A stretch of DNA of 64,000 nt. It comes from Tamarix chinensis. Lineage: Eukaryota > Streptophyta > Magnoliopsida > Caryophyllales > Tamaricaceae. Below, in pieces: positions 22,254 through 33,998 of the stretch. Made by a program: the position numbers and the translations under genes. The notes below the pieces were generated by a model. It searched no databases. It was not told where the DNA came from and worked only from the letters and a program-made list of their open reading frames with translations. Every line of letters starts with the position of its first letter. Position 1 is the stretch's first letter. Where the stretch lies: NCBI GenBank assembly GCA_030549775.1, contig CM060175.1, positions 36,082,318-36,146,317 of the forward strand, given 5' to 3'.

Positions 22254-22964
22254 TGTAACACCCCCAAATTTACTACTGAAAAATTTCGTTTAAATCGAAA
22301 GGTTTAACAGAAGCGGAAGATTTAAAACCGTAAACTTGGGGGTATTACCGCCACACTTAGTACCGGACCGGTTCACTCATACCGTCCCGATACTAAGTGC
22401 TAAGGCTAAATCAAACCATCGTTAATAAGAACCATCCAAAAACATAAGTTCATAGCCATCATAAATCATTCAAGAAACAAGAGTCGACCACAGACAGTGT
22501 ATTGTTTAAGATTACAACTTAGGAGTTCCACTCCAAAATACGAACATAATACAAATACGGCAAACTCAAGATAAACAGAAACTAGGATAGTAAAAGAGTC
22601 CGGCGAACTCGCTCTCGGCCCCAACCAGGATAGGCTCAACACTCGGCCCCATCCGATGCCTCGTAGGTATCGTAGGCATCGAAGACATGATCTCCTACCT
22701 ACACAAGGTCAGATGGGTCTTCTGCTCATGGGAATGAGCAGCACCCATGAAACGGGTGATCAGTACACTACGTACTGAGTAAGGTAACAGACGAGCTAAG
22801 GCCAACACATAGAACACATGATGCAAGCATAACACATAGGTGACATACGATAACACACATGATAAAGTCTGGTTACTTTTCCGGTGACTTACTCTTTATT
22901 CTCATTAATAATAGGTCCAATCCACACGTATTCTTTAGTAGTCCATGTGAGTGCGAGAACCCCA

Positions 22965-23315
22965 CTATTATAGCCGGTGGACCGGAAGGTATACACTCAG
23001 GGCAGAACGCTCCTGACCACTATTATTTGCCGGTGGACCGGTCTCCAGGGCAAGATGCTCCTGGCCACTATTATTTGCCGGTGGACCGGTCTGGCCCCGA
23101 CTCACATGGTGTTTCGCTGTAAGTGCTTAGTGTATTTTCCATGGTTTAACTTACTTAATTTGGTTTTTCAAGCACGAAATCCCCCACTATTATAGCCGGT
23201 TGACCGGAAGGTATACACTCAAGGCAGAACGCTCCTGACCACTATTATTTGCCGGTGGACCGGTCTCCAGGGCACCCCGGCTCCTGGCCACTATTATTTG
23301 CCGGTGGACCGGTCT
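22965..23315 (-). repeat. Two tandem-repeat clusters in solo LTR S1
   Basis: Units of about 60 bp contain CACTATTAT, then GCCGGTGGACCGG, and GGGCA(A/G) spacers. They lie at 22965-23095 and 23183-23315. They correspond in position and sequence to 13190-13540, 32130-32570 and 36730-37085. Confidence 0.88.
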
Positions 23316-25033
23316 GGGCTCGGCTCAATAATCTTTCGCTTTACGTAATTATTGTCTTATCCGTGCTTTATTGAATCACATCACACCCTTGACATGCATG
23401 CGGTTGATTCTCTACTCGGACCTATGTGGCCCAACTCTTTCTTACTTACCCAAACGTTACTTCATCCTCTATCTCGTACCTCATTCTTTATTAGGAAATT
23501 CCCCAACGTACTCCTTTATCTCCCAAGTTCACATGTGACCAACAAAACCCTAGTTTGCCACTCAACCCTAATCGACCACGCCAACCCTAGTTGGCTGCAC
23601 CAAACTCTAACACTTTACTTCTTCCACAAGTAACCTCCCTCTTTCACCCCCAAAATCTCTTCTCTCATTTAGAAACCCTCACCCATCCATTATATAAGTG
23701 AGTGCTCACCCTCAACCCCATATTCCATCCCTCCTTGATCATTTTTACCCATATACCCTTCAAATCGCTCACTTCCTCCCCAAAACCCTATTCGGAACCC
23801 TTAGACACCCTTACACCGACCCACGTGAAATTTTGCACCCAAGTCTCCAATGGACCCATAACTTTGACATTATCTTATTTACTTCCTAAAAAAACTTTCC
23901 TCACGTAAGATTCATCCCCATGCAGACTTTAAATACTCCATACAGACTCCCCAACACACTTACTCGCAAAACCCTAATCAGGTCTCTTATGCACCAACTC
24001 ACGTACTATTTTCATACCGAGTATCCAATCACTCTAAGACTCTCCAAAACTCTTACTTACAACCCAAATTAACTTTTCCCACGTAAGGATCACGCCCATG
24101 CAAGGTCTAGTTCCCCCATGCAAACTTCCCCACATACGCTTTCCCGTTGTTCTTTTATTATCGTTTCATGCTACTCAAACCCTAGCATACATGTCCTAGA
24201 GGGCCATAACAAGTCGCATCATCAACATCCACATCAAACATGGAACATGTCATACACGTATAATATAAGGCGCACACAACGTACCTCATGATCCATGCTG
24301 CACTACACAAAACAGGTTACTCATAACACATGCATAATACACATGAACATGGCACACTCATCATTCATCAACACATCATATTACACATAGCACAAGGCCA
24401 TAGCTTTGTCCTTACCTAGTTAGGCACCGGGCTTGGAGCACGCTCCTCTAGCTCCTTAGGGTTTGGATCGGGGTCACCTATGAAAAGGGGAAAAGCTAAG
24501 TATTAGTTTCCTTCAAAGTACCGTCATCCCTTATTCTAGTTTAGGATTAGGGTTTATATTACTAAAGTGGGTATTATACAAAAACTAGAGTTTTTATCTT
24601 AAAGTTAGTGTATTAGCCATTACTAGTCAAAATGTATTTATTTTTTTACACTAATTGTTACCCTCATATTTGTTAAACCCATTAGTCCTAATCTTGTAGT
24701 AATAGGGTTTATGCTAACTAAAGGAAAATAGTGATAGTAGTAATAATAGTAAGAGCTAATAATAGTACCCTAGTGATGAGGTTTAGGGTTAAAGTATTAG
24801 GGGCAACATTAAGTGGTATGGTAATAAGGCTCAAGTATCTTTCTTAGTTAACAACCACATGATATTTACTAACTTTGAGTTAAGTCACATGGATAAGACA
24901 AAAGTAGTTTTATTGTTAACCTAAAGGATAAGATGTTAAGGAGAGTAATAATAATAACAATAATAGTAATAATAACAATAACAACAACCAAGTATGGTTA
25001 AGTATTAATAATGACCTTAGTAAGGTAATAGAG

Positions 25034-25105
<72 letters not shown>

Positions 25106-25249
25106 GGGTTGTTAATGTTAACACTTATAACAATAAAACTAAAGTTGAGTATAATAGAAGTTAGGGTTCCAAGGGATGTTAGTATGATAAAAATGGTAAC
25201 TTTAATATCAGAAGTCACAATATTAGTAATGATAATAATAATAATAAGA

Positions 25250-25322
<73 letters not shown>
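25034..25322 (+). repeat. Two (TAA)n arrays in solo LTR S1
   Basis: Pure arrays at about 25034-25104 and 25249-25322 are separated by 145 bp. Isoleucine-only open frames here are artefacts. Confidence 0.95.
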
Positions 25323-25327
<5 letters not shown>

Positions 25328-27010
25328 GGATAATAATAATAATAATAAAAGGATAATAATAATAATAAGCATAATGGTATTAATATTAGTTAACTTAATA
25401 ATACTTATATGGAAATAAAGTTCAAGGCTTGGGATGAGTGGAAGACCACCTAAGGACGGTGGTGGTCCGGCGGCGGCGGCGGTGGAGGAGGAGAAGAGAG
25501 AAAAGGTGGGGAAAAGTGGTTAGATGGGAGGAGGAAAAAGGAAGTTAAGTGTGGGGGAGGAGACAGCAGGGAGAGGGGAGTGGAATGAGGGTGGTGGTGT
25601 GAGCAGGGAGGCGGCGCGCGGTGGTGGACGCGATGGCCGAAGGAGGAGGAAGGTGGTGGAAATGGTGGAGGTCGGTGGAGAAGGAAGCAGGGGGTAAGGA
25701 GGGTATGGGCAGGTAGGGGAGGACCTGCTGGTCACTTTGGAAGGTGGAGCGGGGGTTAATTACGGCGGAGGTGGCGGCAGCTGGCGGCGCAAGGCGGCGG
25801 TGGCGTTTTTCGGGGTGGCACCTTCGCACGATTGTGGTGGCTTGTGCGGGGTAGGAACGGAGGCAGCGATGGTTTGGTTGTGTGGAGGGTGGTGTAAGGA
25901 AGGTTTTGGTGCGTGGCGGTGGTCGCAGCGGCTTCTAGAGGCGGCGGAAAGGGCATCTGATCTGGCGGCGGCGAGGCAGGGTTTCGGCAAGGTCCAAGGG
26001 GAGGACTTGCCCTGGGCCGTTCGGGGAGGGGTATTTATAGGCAATTGAGGAGAGAAAACGACGAAGGGGAGAGGGACGGCACGCAGGGGCAGGTGCGGCA
26101 GGCTGCCGTTCGGTGGTGGCAGCCGGTCGCAGGTCTGTGGCTTGGCAAGCCTATTTGGCTGTGTGCGGAAAAAGGAAAGAAAATCAAGACGCGTGAGGGC
26201 CAGGAGGATTTTGCTGGGTTGATTCGGGAACGAAAGGGACGGAAATGGCAGAAGAAGGACGGCCGGACGACAAGCCAAGTCGGCGGCGGCAGGCTGTGAG
26301 TTGCAGGCCTGCGCGAGGAAGAAGACGACGGGCGGGGTAGGTTGGACCGGCAGTCCAGGGAAGAAAAGAGAGGGGAAGAAACCGGCCCATCGGCAACGGT
26401 TATAACCTTCATAAACTCGACGCGTCGTTTCATCACTTCGAAGGTCGAGACGCATCGTCGAGTCGTTGGCTGGCAACGGCTATAAGGCTCATTTATCGCG
26501 ACGCGGCGCTTCGGCGGATTGACGGGAAAAACGCCGCGTTGCGCATAAGCGTCGGCCAGCGAACGACGCTGGGCCGCGCGAGGAAGAAAGGAAAAGGGAG
26601 AGAAGGGTTGGGCCGCGGGGAGAGGCCCAACCGTCGGAGAAAGGGAGAAAAAGAGAAAAAAAAAAGAAAAGGAAGAAGAGGAAGGAAAAAAATGTTTTAA
26701 TTAGGATTTTGGATTTTGCATAAAATTATTTAGAATATTTTTGGGGCTGTATAGAATATTAACTATTTACAAAATATTAAATAAATTTCCTTTTTACTTA
26801 GTGAGGCTATTTTAGACCAATTTCCTTAACCTCCATACAAATTAGGAAAATACCCAAATTTCTTCCAATTAAATTCTTTATTATTTTCCTCTTAATCTAA
26901 CTTAATTAACTCTCTACATTTTAATAAATAAATTTATATAATTAATTTTCCTAATAATTCCTTATTTGGCCATAATTTCGAAATTTAGGATTTTGGGGTA
27001 TTTCACAAGC

Positions 27011-27776
27011 CACCCCGGTTGTGTAAAGTTTGCTTCCCAATCATCCCTCTCTTCCTCCTCTTCCGCCCTTCGAACCACCATTAGCCACCTCTCCTTCTAT
27101 GGCCACCGCCCCCTACACCTCCTAACTTTTTTTTTTGCAAATCCTACTCTACCTTTCCCTACCCTTCTTTTCCCCTTCCTCCCTCTCCTCCTCTATTTCT
27201 CTTCTTCTTCCTCTTTTGGCCACCGCACCACCTTTGGCTGTGCTGCCACTCTCATTATGCGCCTCTCCTTCTAGACAACCATAATCATCCTTATTTCCAC
27301 TCTTATTCTCCCCATCCTTTTCCTAGCATCCGACTTTTCCCCTTTTCTTCTCTTCTTCCGGCCATCGGCGTGCACGACCGTTGGCTTTGCCTGTCACCAC
27401 TAGCCGAAGGTTGTACCCTAGACCCTCTCAACCCTTTTCCCCTATTTAATTAAGTTTATTTTATTTTTTTCAATTTTAGCCTATTATTTGATTATTATTA
27501 TTATTATTATGTATTAATATTAATATTATTATTATTAAGTTCAGTATTATTAGTATTATTATTTCTTATTAGGGTTAACCCTATTTGGCTGAGTAGATTA
27601 TAAGTGTTAGTATTATTATGAGCTTTTATTTTATTTATTAATGTTATTATTATTATTATTACTATTTCAAAATTATTATTATTACAACTATTTTACTAAT
27701 AGTATTGCCATTATTATTATTATTATTGTTGTTGTTGTTATGCGATTATTATTACTACTATTACTATTACTATTAC

Positions 27777-27831
<55 letters not shown>

Positions 27832-27954
27832 AGGTATATGTGTTAATATTATTATTACTATTACTAATGGTTCTTTTACTATTTCAAAGTAGGTCGAAAG
27901 CCCTAATTTATGTTAATCTCGGTTTAGGTTATTTTATCATTATCATTATCACTA

Positions 27955-27992
<38 letters not shown>

Positions 27993-28999
27993 TTGTAATT
28001 TAGATTATTATTTCATTATTATTATTATTACTAATTTATTAATAATGTCCCGATGATATTATTAGCATTATTTTGGTGAAGGGTTGAAGTCCTTATCTCA
28101 CCATCCGTTTTGAATAATATTAATATTATTATTAGTATTTTTAGTATTATTATCACCATTACGATTATTATTATTTTTTCAATATTATTATAGTTTTTAT
28201 CATTAATTTTATTTCTGTTTCTATTATTATTTTTTGTATTATTATTATTATTATTATCATAATATTATTTTGGTAAAGGGGTCGAAGCCCTTATTTCATT
28301 TTATTTTTAAGTAATGCCATTTTTATTATTGTTGTTATTATTATTAGTATTGTTATTATTATATTATTTCCATTTTCATTATTATTATTATTAGAATTAA
28401 GTCTTCAAACCCTTATATAATAATCTTTTGCAATATTACTATTATTTCTTATATCTTTAGCAAAGTTAGTAATTAGTTAATGTTATTTTATCAATATGTT
28501 ATTATTTGATCAAAAGTCTAGTCTTAGAATAAATTAATAAGTAATAGTATTTTTAGTAGGAGGAAATCTAATATTTAGTTTTTTCCTCATTTAGGTGAGA
28601 CCAGTCAAAGCCCTAAGGAGGCATAGGAGCGTGCTCCAAGACCGGTGTCGTTTTAGGTAAGGGTGTTACTAAGACCTTATGTGTGTTTATGTGCATTATA
28701 TGCTTCATATGCTATATATTCTATGTTTATCATTATAATTATTTCGTATGTGATATAACATGGAGTTGAAGTATGTTTTTGTGTATTTGCGTGGCATGTG
28801 TACTATGTGTATGTGATGAAATATCGCGGTATGTGATGTTATATGTTGTGACCCTGTACGACATGCATGTGAGGATGTTAATGTGGTTTGTGTGGGGGAA
28901 TGGGTGAAAAAGGGGAATGGGGGAAAGAAGTTGACCAAGGGATTTAAGTTGAATAAAAGGGAAAGAACTTAACCATGGGAAGTAAGTTGACTGATGGTG
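27011..28999 (+). mobile_element. Giant L1 LTR H, second segment
   Basis: It continues H after S1: CT-rich leader to 27450, about 1 kb of ATT-rich arrays (27490-28460, longest pure run 27778-27830), palindrome GGAGCGTGCTCC at 28626-28637, and AG|GTAAGG at 28656. The LTR resumes at 35615 after the inserted and truncated element W. No coding sequence. Confidence 0.82.
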
Positions 29000-29041
29000 C
29001 TATTATTTCTTATATCTTTAGCAAAGTTAGTAATTGGTTAA
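29000..29041 (+). repeat. 42-bp filler duplication at a deletion junction
   Basis: This stretch repeats 28439-28480 with one mismatch in 42 bp. It sits exactly where LTR H stops and the broken pol of element W begins. It has no place in either sequence otherwise, so it looks like templated filler copied during end-joining repair from about 560 bp away. Confidence 0.8.
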
Positions 29042-29690
29042 CATGGAATTTGTAAGCCTGAAGGGCATCACCATAAACTCATAACGTCCATACGGGGTCT
29101 GGAATGCAGTCTTTATAATATTGGCATCCACAATCCTCAACTGATGGTACCCATATCTCATACTGATCTTGAAAAACACCGTAGCACCCTTCAATTGATC
29201 AAATAAATCATCGATTCATGGAATTGGGTACCGGTTCTTAACTATTAGATGGTTCAATCCCTGGTAGTCAATGTAGAGACAGAGACTACCATCCTTATTT
29301 TTCACAAACAATATCGGACTCCCCACGACGATACACTCAGCCAGATGTACCCATGCTCTAATAATTCCTCCAAATAGGCCTTCAACTCTTTTAACTTAAT
29401 CGGTACCATTCTGTAAGGTGCCTTGGAAATAGGCTCAACTCTCGGCACTAACTCAATCTTGAAGTCAAATTCTCAAACCGGAGGCATACCTGGTATTTCT
29501 TCTAGAAACACATCTGGAAATTATTTAACTACCGGAATACTATCTAATGCTGTTAAATCCGTGGTCACCTCTTGCACAATGCATAAATAGAGGGGGTACC
29601 ATTTCTGGATCAAAGTGTGCAAAGTAACCGCTAATACTATTTTAGTGGTTGGCTCGGGCTAAATCTTCCGGTACGAAATTGTAGTTCCTT
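29042..29690 (-). pseudogene. Truncated reverse transcriptase of element W
   Basis: Minus-strand frames read [67 protein letters not shown] and then stop at the junction, just before the YxDD region. Stops and shifts are scattered through it. The rest of pol and the 3' LTR of W are gone. Confidence 0.87.
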
Positions 29691-30050
29691 TCGAGCCTCA
29701 TAAGATAACTCATTCCTGGGAACAATCAATAACTACCTTGTATCTACCTAGCATATCCATACCCAAAATCACATCAAAATCTCTCAGGTCCATCCCAACA
29801 AGATCCACTAGAAAATCTATCCCGCCTATATCTATGGCCACACCGGAAAAAATCCGACTACACTCCATCCTGCCACCCGACGGGAGCATAACAGATAACG
29901 CTACTCTAGCAGATGGTGACAATCTTGCCTTAGCAGCAAATGTAGATGAAGTGAAAGACAATGCTGGAACCTAGTCAAATAGAACATATACTGGTACATA
30001 ATGAATGGTGAACATACCCGTAACAACGTCTAGTTGACAATCTGCCTTAG
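29691..30050 (-). pseudogene. Retropepsin of element W (stop in the active site)
   Basis: The C-terminal half is clear (IDFLVDLVGMDLRDFDVILG, then MDMLGRYKVVIDC; 29961-29710), matching the DFDVILGMDWL block of chromoviruses of the Tekay/Del type. Upstream the frame reads VLFD followed by a stop and SFTSSTF, where the family has LFDSGASHSF, so the active site is destroyed. Confidence 0.85.
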
Positions 30051-31117
30051 CCTAACATATAACATTTAGGCGCCCTCCTGACTGACCTACTTTCTAAGGG
30101 TAAGGCCTAGATCCCTGTGGTCTTCCCCTGTCTCTCAAACCGGGGAAATAGATGGAGCAGGTGCTCGTTGATAGTACTACTGGGAGGAATTCTCGCAGTG
30201 CTGCTGGTATGTCTACTACTGAGACATCAAGGCTCCTCCCTGTTGAGATGATCGATTCTGATTATGCTGGAATTGAGGTGGCTTCCAACACTCCACTGCT
30301 TTGTGACCCAGCTTCCCACAGTTTAGGAAATTTATCAACCTACCTGCACAGATCCTTCTTGGATGGGTCCGACTACACCTCATGCACATAGGGACTCTCG
30401 GGGGCCCTTGGCTCCCGTTGCTATCTCTTGGTGGTGGCCTCCTGGACTCTTCGATTCTGGGATGGGTCCTTCTTTCGGAACTCTTACCCTCGGGCTTCCT
30501 CTTCCCAAGGATGGCGGCCTGCTCGTGGACAACGTGTCTGCTATACAAGCACGCTCGTACAGGGATGCTAGATCTATGAAAGGTACTACACCCATCATCC
30601 GGTAGATGCTAAAATTTAGTCCCTGCTCAAATTAGAAAACCACAATGGATTCATGGGCGGTGATTTCTAGAGCAAACCGGAGCAGCTACGTAAAACGGGC
30701 TGATATTGACGGACTATCATCGGGCCCTGCGTCAGCTGCATGAACTCCTAGAGTTTATCCCTCCTTAGGCTCTTGGGATAGAATCTGGTGCAGATGGCAG
30801 TCTTAAATGCCTCCCAGGTATCCAGAGGACTGTCTCTAGCATGATACTCCCACTAGGCATCTGCTACGCCTCAAAGGAAGAAAGCTGCAACACAGGGCCA
30901 CTTGTTTGGTGGATAATCCATGGACTTGAAGGTGCGATCCAGATCTCGGATCCACCCCTCTAGGATCACCGGATTCTCTTCACCGGAATATGTCAGAGGG
31001 TGATGTGCGGTAACCCTCTGAAGCTAGTCTTCTCCAGCACTCTGAGATCACTAGGTGGACTCTAAGAAGGCTCTGACGGCCTCCTCCACTCTGTTAATCC
31101 TTTCGTTAGTTACCATC
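30051..31117 (-). pseudogene. gag of element W (broken)
   Basis: It starts at ATG 31117 (MVTNERINRVEEAVRAF). It contains ENPVILEGWIRDLDRTFKSM and WEYHARDSPLDTWEAFK, typical of Tekay/Del-type Gag. A CX2C...CX2CX4HX4C zinc region follows near 30390-30260 (CMRC, FLNCGKLGHKAVEC), in which the first Cys of the knuckle is Phe. Several stops interrupt it. Confidence 0.85.
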
Positions 31118-31351
31118 TAGCTACACAAAAAGAAACATTTTAGAAATGAGCCCACTGTTTCGAAATTATTAGCAACATTTCCTACTTCTTGGGGAATACC
31201 CTAATCTACCCTTATATTCCTCACTGTGGCTAGGCTCTAAAATTTTAAAACAGAACAATTTTTAGTTAGAGTGGGAAATACTTTTCAAAATTCAATAAAG
31301 ACTTCCAAAATCAACTTTATTTTCAAAAATGAGCATGGTCAACAAGGCTAA

Positions 31352-31365
31352 CTGCTATGATACCA
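31352..31365 (-). promoter_or_regulatory. Primer-binding site of element W
   Basis: On the minus strand TGGTATCATAGCAG begins 3 bp after the LTR end and matches the initiator-Met tRNA complement with one mismatch over 12. It fixes the giant L1 LTR as belonging to a gag-pol element. Confidence 0.85.
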
Positions 31366-32693
31366 AATTGTAATACCTTAAAATTTACTCACATTTCTTT
31401 TAAATAAGACTTTTAAATTTAAAACCCATAAATTATGGGGATGCTACTGCCAAGCTTAGTATCAGATTGGTTCACTCATACCGTTCCAGTACCAAGTGCT
31501 AAGGCTAAGAAAAACATTTCTATCATCACACATTAATACATAAATTAAAGTTTGCAAATCGATCATCAGAGTACGCATAACTTTTACATAATTTAAAATA
31601 CTAGAGGTAGTTCTTCAGAGAAGAAAAATAGCTACAATAATAAAATTTTTTATGAAGTTTTAAACATAATTAAAAGAGAATAGGAATAATAATCTCATAA
31701 ATGGAAAACAACCATGCCACTCTAGGACCCGATCTAGCCCAAATCATCACTCGGCCCCACCTAATGTCCCATAGACATCGATGGCATCAAAGTAGGCATC
31801 TCCTACCTGCAACACGTCAGATGGGCCTTCTGCTCATGGGAATGAGTAGAACCAATAAAAGGAGTGATCAGTACACTATCTACTGAGTAAGGTAACCGAG
31901 CACTAATGCCAACACACAAGCACATAAAATCATGCAGGATAATATTCAACTTATAATTTCAAACCCACACATATAATACATAAAATCATGTAGAGTATTG
32001 TACAACTTATAATGATCAAGCCCACACATAAAAGCCCAAGTAGTCCAGATTAATTATTTAATTAATCTCTTATCAGAAATCGATTTACACCATGCTTTTT
32101 TTATCAAATCCATGCAAGTAAAGGAACCTCTCACTATTATAACCGGTGGGCTGGTCACACATAGAGAATCCTGCCCTAACTACTATTATAACTGGTGGAT
32201 CGGTCACATATGGAAAAAAACCCTAACCACTATTATAACCAGTGGATCGGTCACACATAGGGTAAAAACCCTAACCACTATTCCTAACCGGTGGATCGAT
32301 TCGGCTCCTACTCGCATAGTGTTCCACTGTAAGTAATTAGTGTCTTTTACTTGCCTCAGCAAACACTCTGATTTATTTTTATTGAGCTCGGGATCCCCCA
32401 CTATTATAACATGTGGGCCGGTCACACATAGATCATCTTGCCCTAACCACTATTATAACCGGTGGATCGGTCACATATAGGGTAAAAATCCTAACCACTT
32501 TTATAACCGGTGGATCGGTCACACATAGGGTAAAACCCTAACCACTATTCCTAATCGGTGGATTGGCTGGACCCCTCTCAATATCTTCCACTTTAAGTGA
32601 TTAATGTCTTAAGTATCTTATTCACAAGCTTTGACCCAGACATGCACGACTGAATTCTACTGTTCTCATCCTCCAACCCTATTTAACTACATG

Positions 32694-33057
32694 AAACCAT
32701 GGTAACCATAATAACCCTAACTGCCATACAAACCCTAACTCTCATGCAACCATTAACTCCCATGCAAACCCTAACTCCTATGCAAGTATTAACTCCCATG
32801 CAAACCCTAACTCTTATGCAACCATTAATTCCTATGTAAACCCTAACTTCATGCAAATCTTAACTCCATGCAAACCCTAGCACCATGCAAACCCCAACTC
32901 CATGCAAACCCTAGCACCATGAAAACCTTAACACCAGGAAAACCACAACTCTATGCAAACCTCAACTCCATGCAAACTCTAGCACTATGAAAATCCTAAC
33001 ACCGTGTAAACCACAACTCCATGCAAACCCTAACACCATGCAAACCCTAAAACCACA
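32694..33057 (-). repeat. ~18-bp minisatellite in the W LTR
   Basis: About twenty degenerate units read CCATGCAAACCCTAACT on the plus strand. LTR H carries the corresponding repeat (TAGGGTTTTGCATGGATGG type) at 35640-36180. S1 and 10654-14224 have only one or two such units, so the expansion arose in a sublineage. AACCCTAA words look telomere-like only by chance. Confidence 0.85.
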
Positions 33058-33601
33058 TTATTACACTTCCCATAATTATTTTAGAACCCTATCATGCATG
33101 TCTTATGGGCCACATCATACCATAATAATAACCCGCCCATACACATAATACACATGCCACAATTTAATGTACGATCTTATCTCAACTCCATATTATGCTG
33201 CATATATAACAGTTATACAAATCCACATAAAATACATTATAATTCACATCATATGGCATGCATGGCATATAAAATACATAATACACAAACAGCCTTAGTA
33301 CTTCCTTACCTAAAATGTCACCGGTCTTGGAGCACGCTCCTATACCTCTTTAGGGCTTTGAATGGTCACACTTATTATGAGGGAAAAACTAGAATTAGGT
33401 TCCCTCCTAAAAATACTATTATTTACTAACTTATCCTAAGACTTGATTTTTAAATAAAATAGTACTATACTAATAATAACTATACGAAATACTACTAACA
33501 ATACTAATAATAATATTAATGTAATTCAAAATGGATGGTGGTATAAGGGTTTCTACCCTCCACCAAAATAATGCTAATAATGATACTAATAATAATAAAA
33601 A

Positions 33602-33642
<41 letters not shown>

Positions 33643-33955
33643 TAATAATAATAATAATAATAATAACAACACATATTACTTATAATAATATTAAAATAAT
33701 AAAGATAATAATATTAATAATAAAATAGGAGTATGAAAATCATAATCACAAAATAGGGTATCAGCCCCCTTTAGGTAAATAATAATAATGATAATAATAA
33801 ATTAATAATACTAATAATATTATTATTAATAATGATAATAAAACTTATAATAATACTATTAATACCTATAAATCAAAACTAATAACTTAAATAATTTATA
33901 ACTACTCTCAACCCTACCAAGAAAATATAACATTAATATATTAATATTACATCCG

Positions 33956-33997
<42 letters not shown>
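33602..33997 (+). repeat. (ACT)n and (TAA)n arrays in the W LTR
   Basis: A pure ACT run at 33602-33641 and TAA runs at 33642-33666 and 33958-33997. They occupy the same LTR position as the arrays in S1 and H. Confidence 0.92.

Positions 33998-33998
<1 letters not shown>

Larger units (their letters stand above)
22254..27005 (-). mobile_element. Complete 4,752-bp solo LTR S1 (L1 family)
   Basis: In minus orientation it begins TGAAATACCCCAAAATCC (27005) and ends AAATTTGGGGGTGTTACA (22254). It has perfect 5-bp duplications CAAGC at 22249-22253 and 27006-27010. No internal domain is present, so it is a solo LTR. Landmarks in order from its start: CpG-rich U3 with an 80-bp near-duplicate (26392 and 26472), TATAAATA at 26039-26032, CT-rich block, TAA arrays, palindrome GGAGCGTGCTCC (24446-24435), AG|GTAAG at 24415, two tandem-repeat clusters, TGTAG|GTAGGAG at 22699, and hairpin 22399-22354. 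Long open frames in it (for example 26476-25760) start upstream of the TATA box or are compositional. Confidence 0.92.

Noticed and set aside
24916..25333. Poly-isoleucine open frames
   Set aside because: Direct translation of (TAA)n/(ATT)n microsatellites; the same holds for poly-Leu and poly-Tyr frames at 27641-27998 and poly-Thr at 33531-33728.
25760..26476. 238-codon minus-strand open frame
   Set aside because: It lies in the GC-rich U3 of solo LTR S1, begins upstream of the LTR TATA box, has no domain, and is not open in the related LTRs W and H. GC-rich composition lowers stop frequency.
32694..33057. Interstitial telomere repeats
   Set aside because: AACCCTAA words are spaced by CCATGCA-type sequence in an 18-bp unit, not the 7-bp plant telomere unit.
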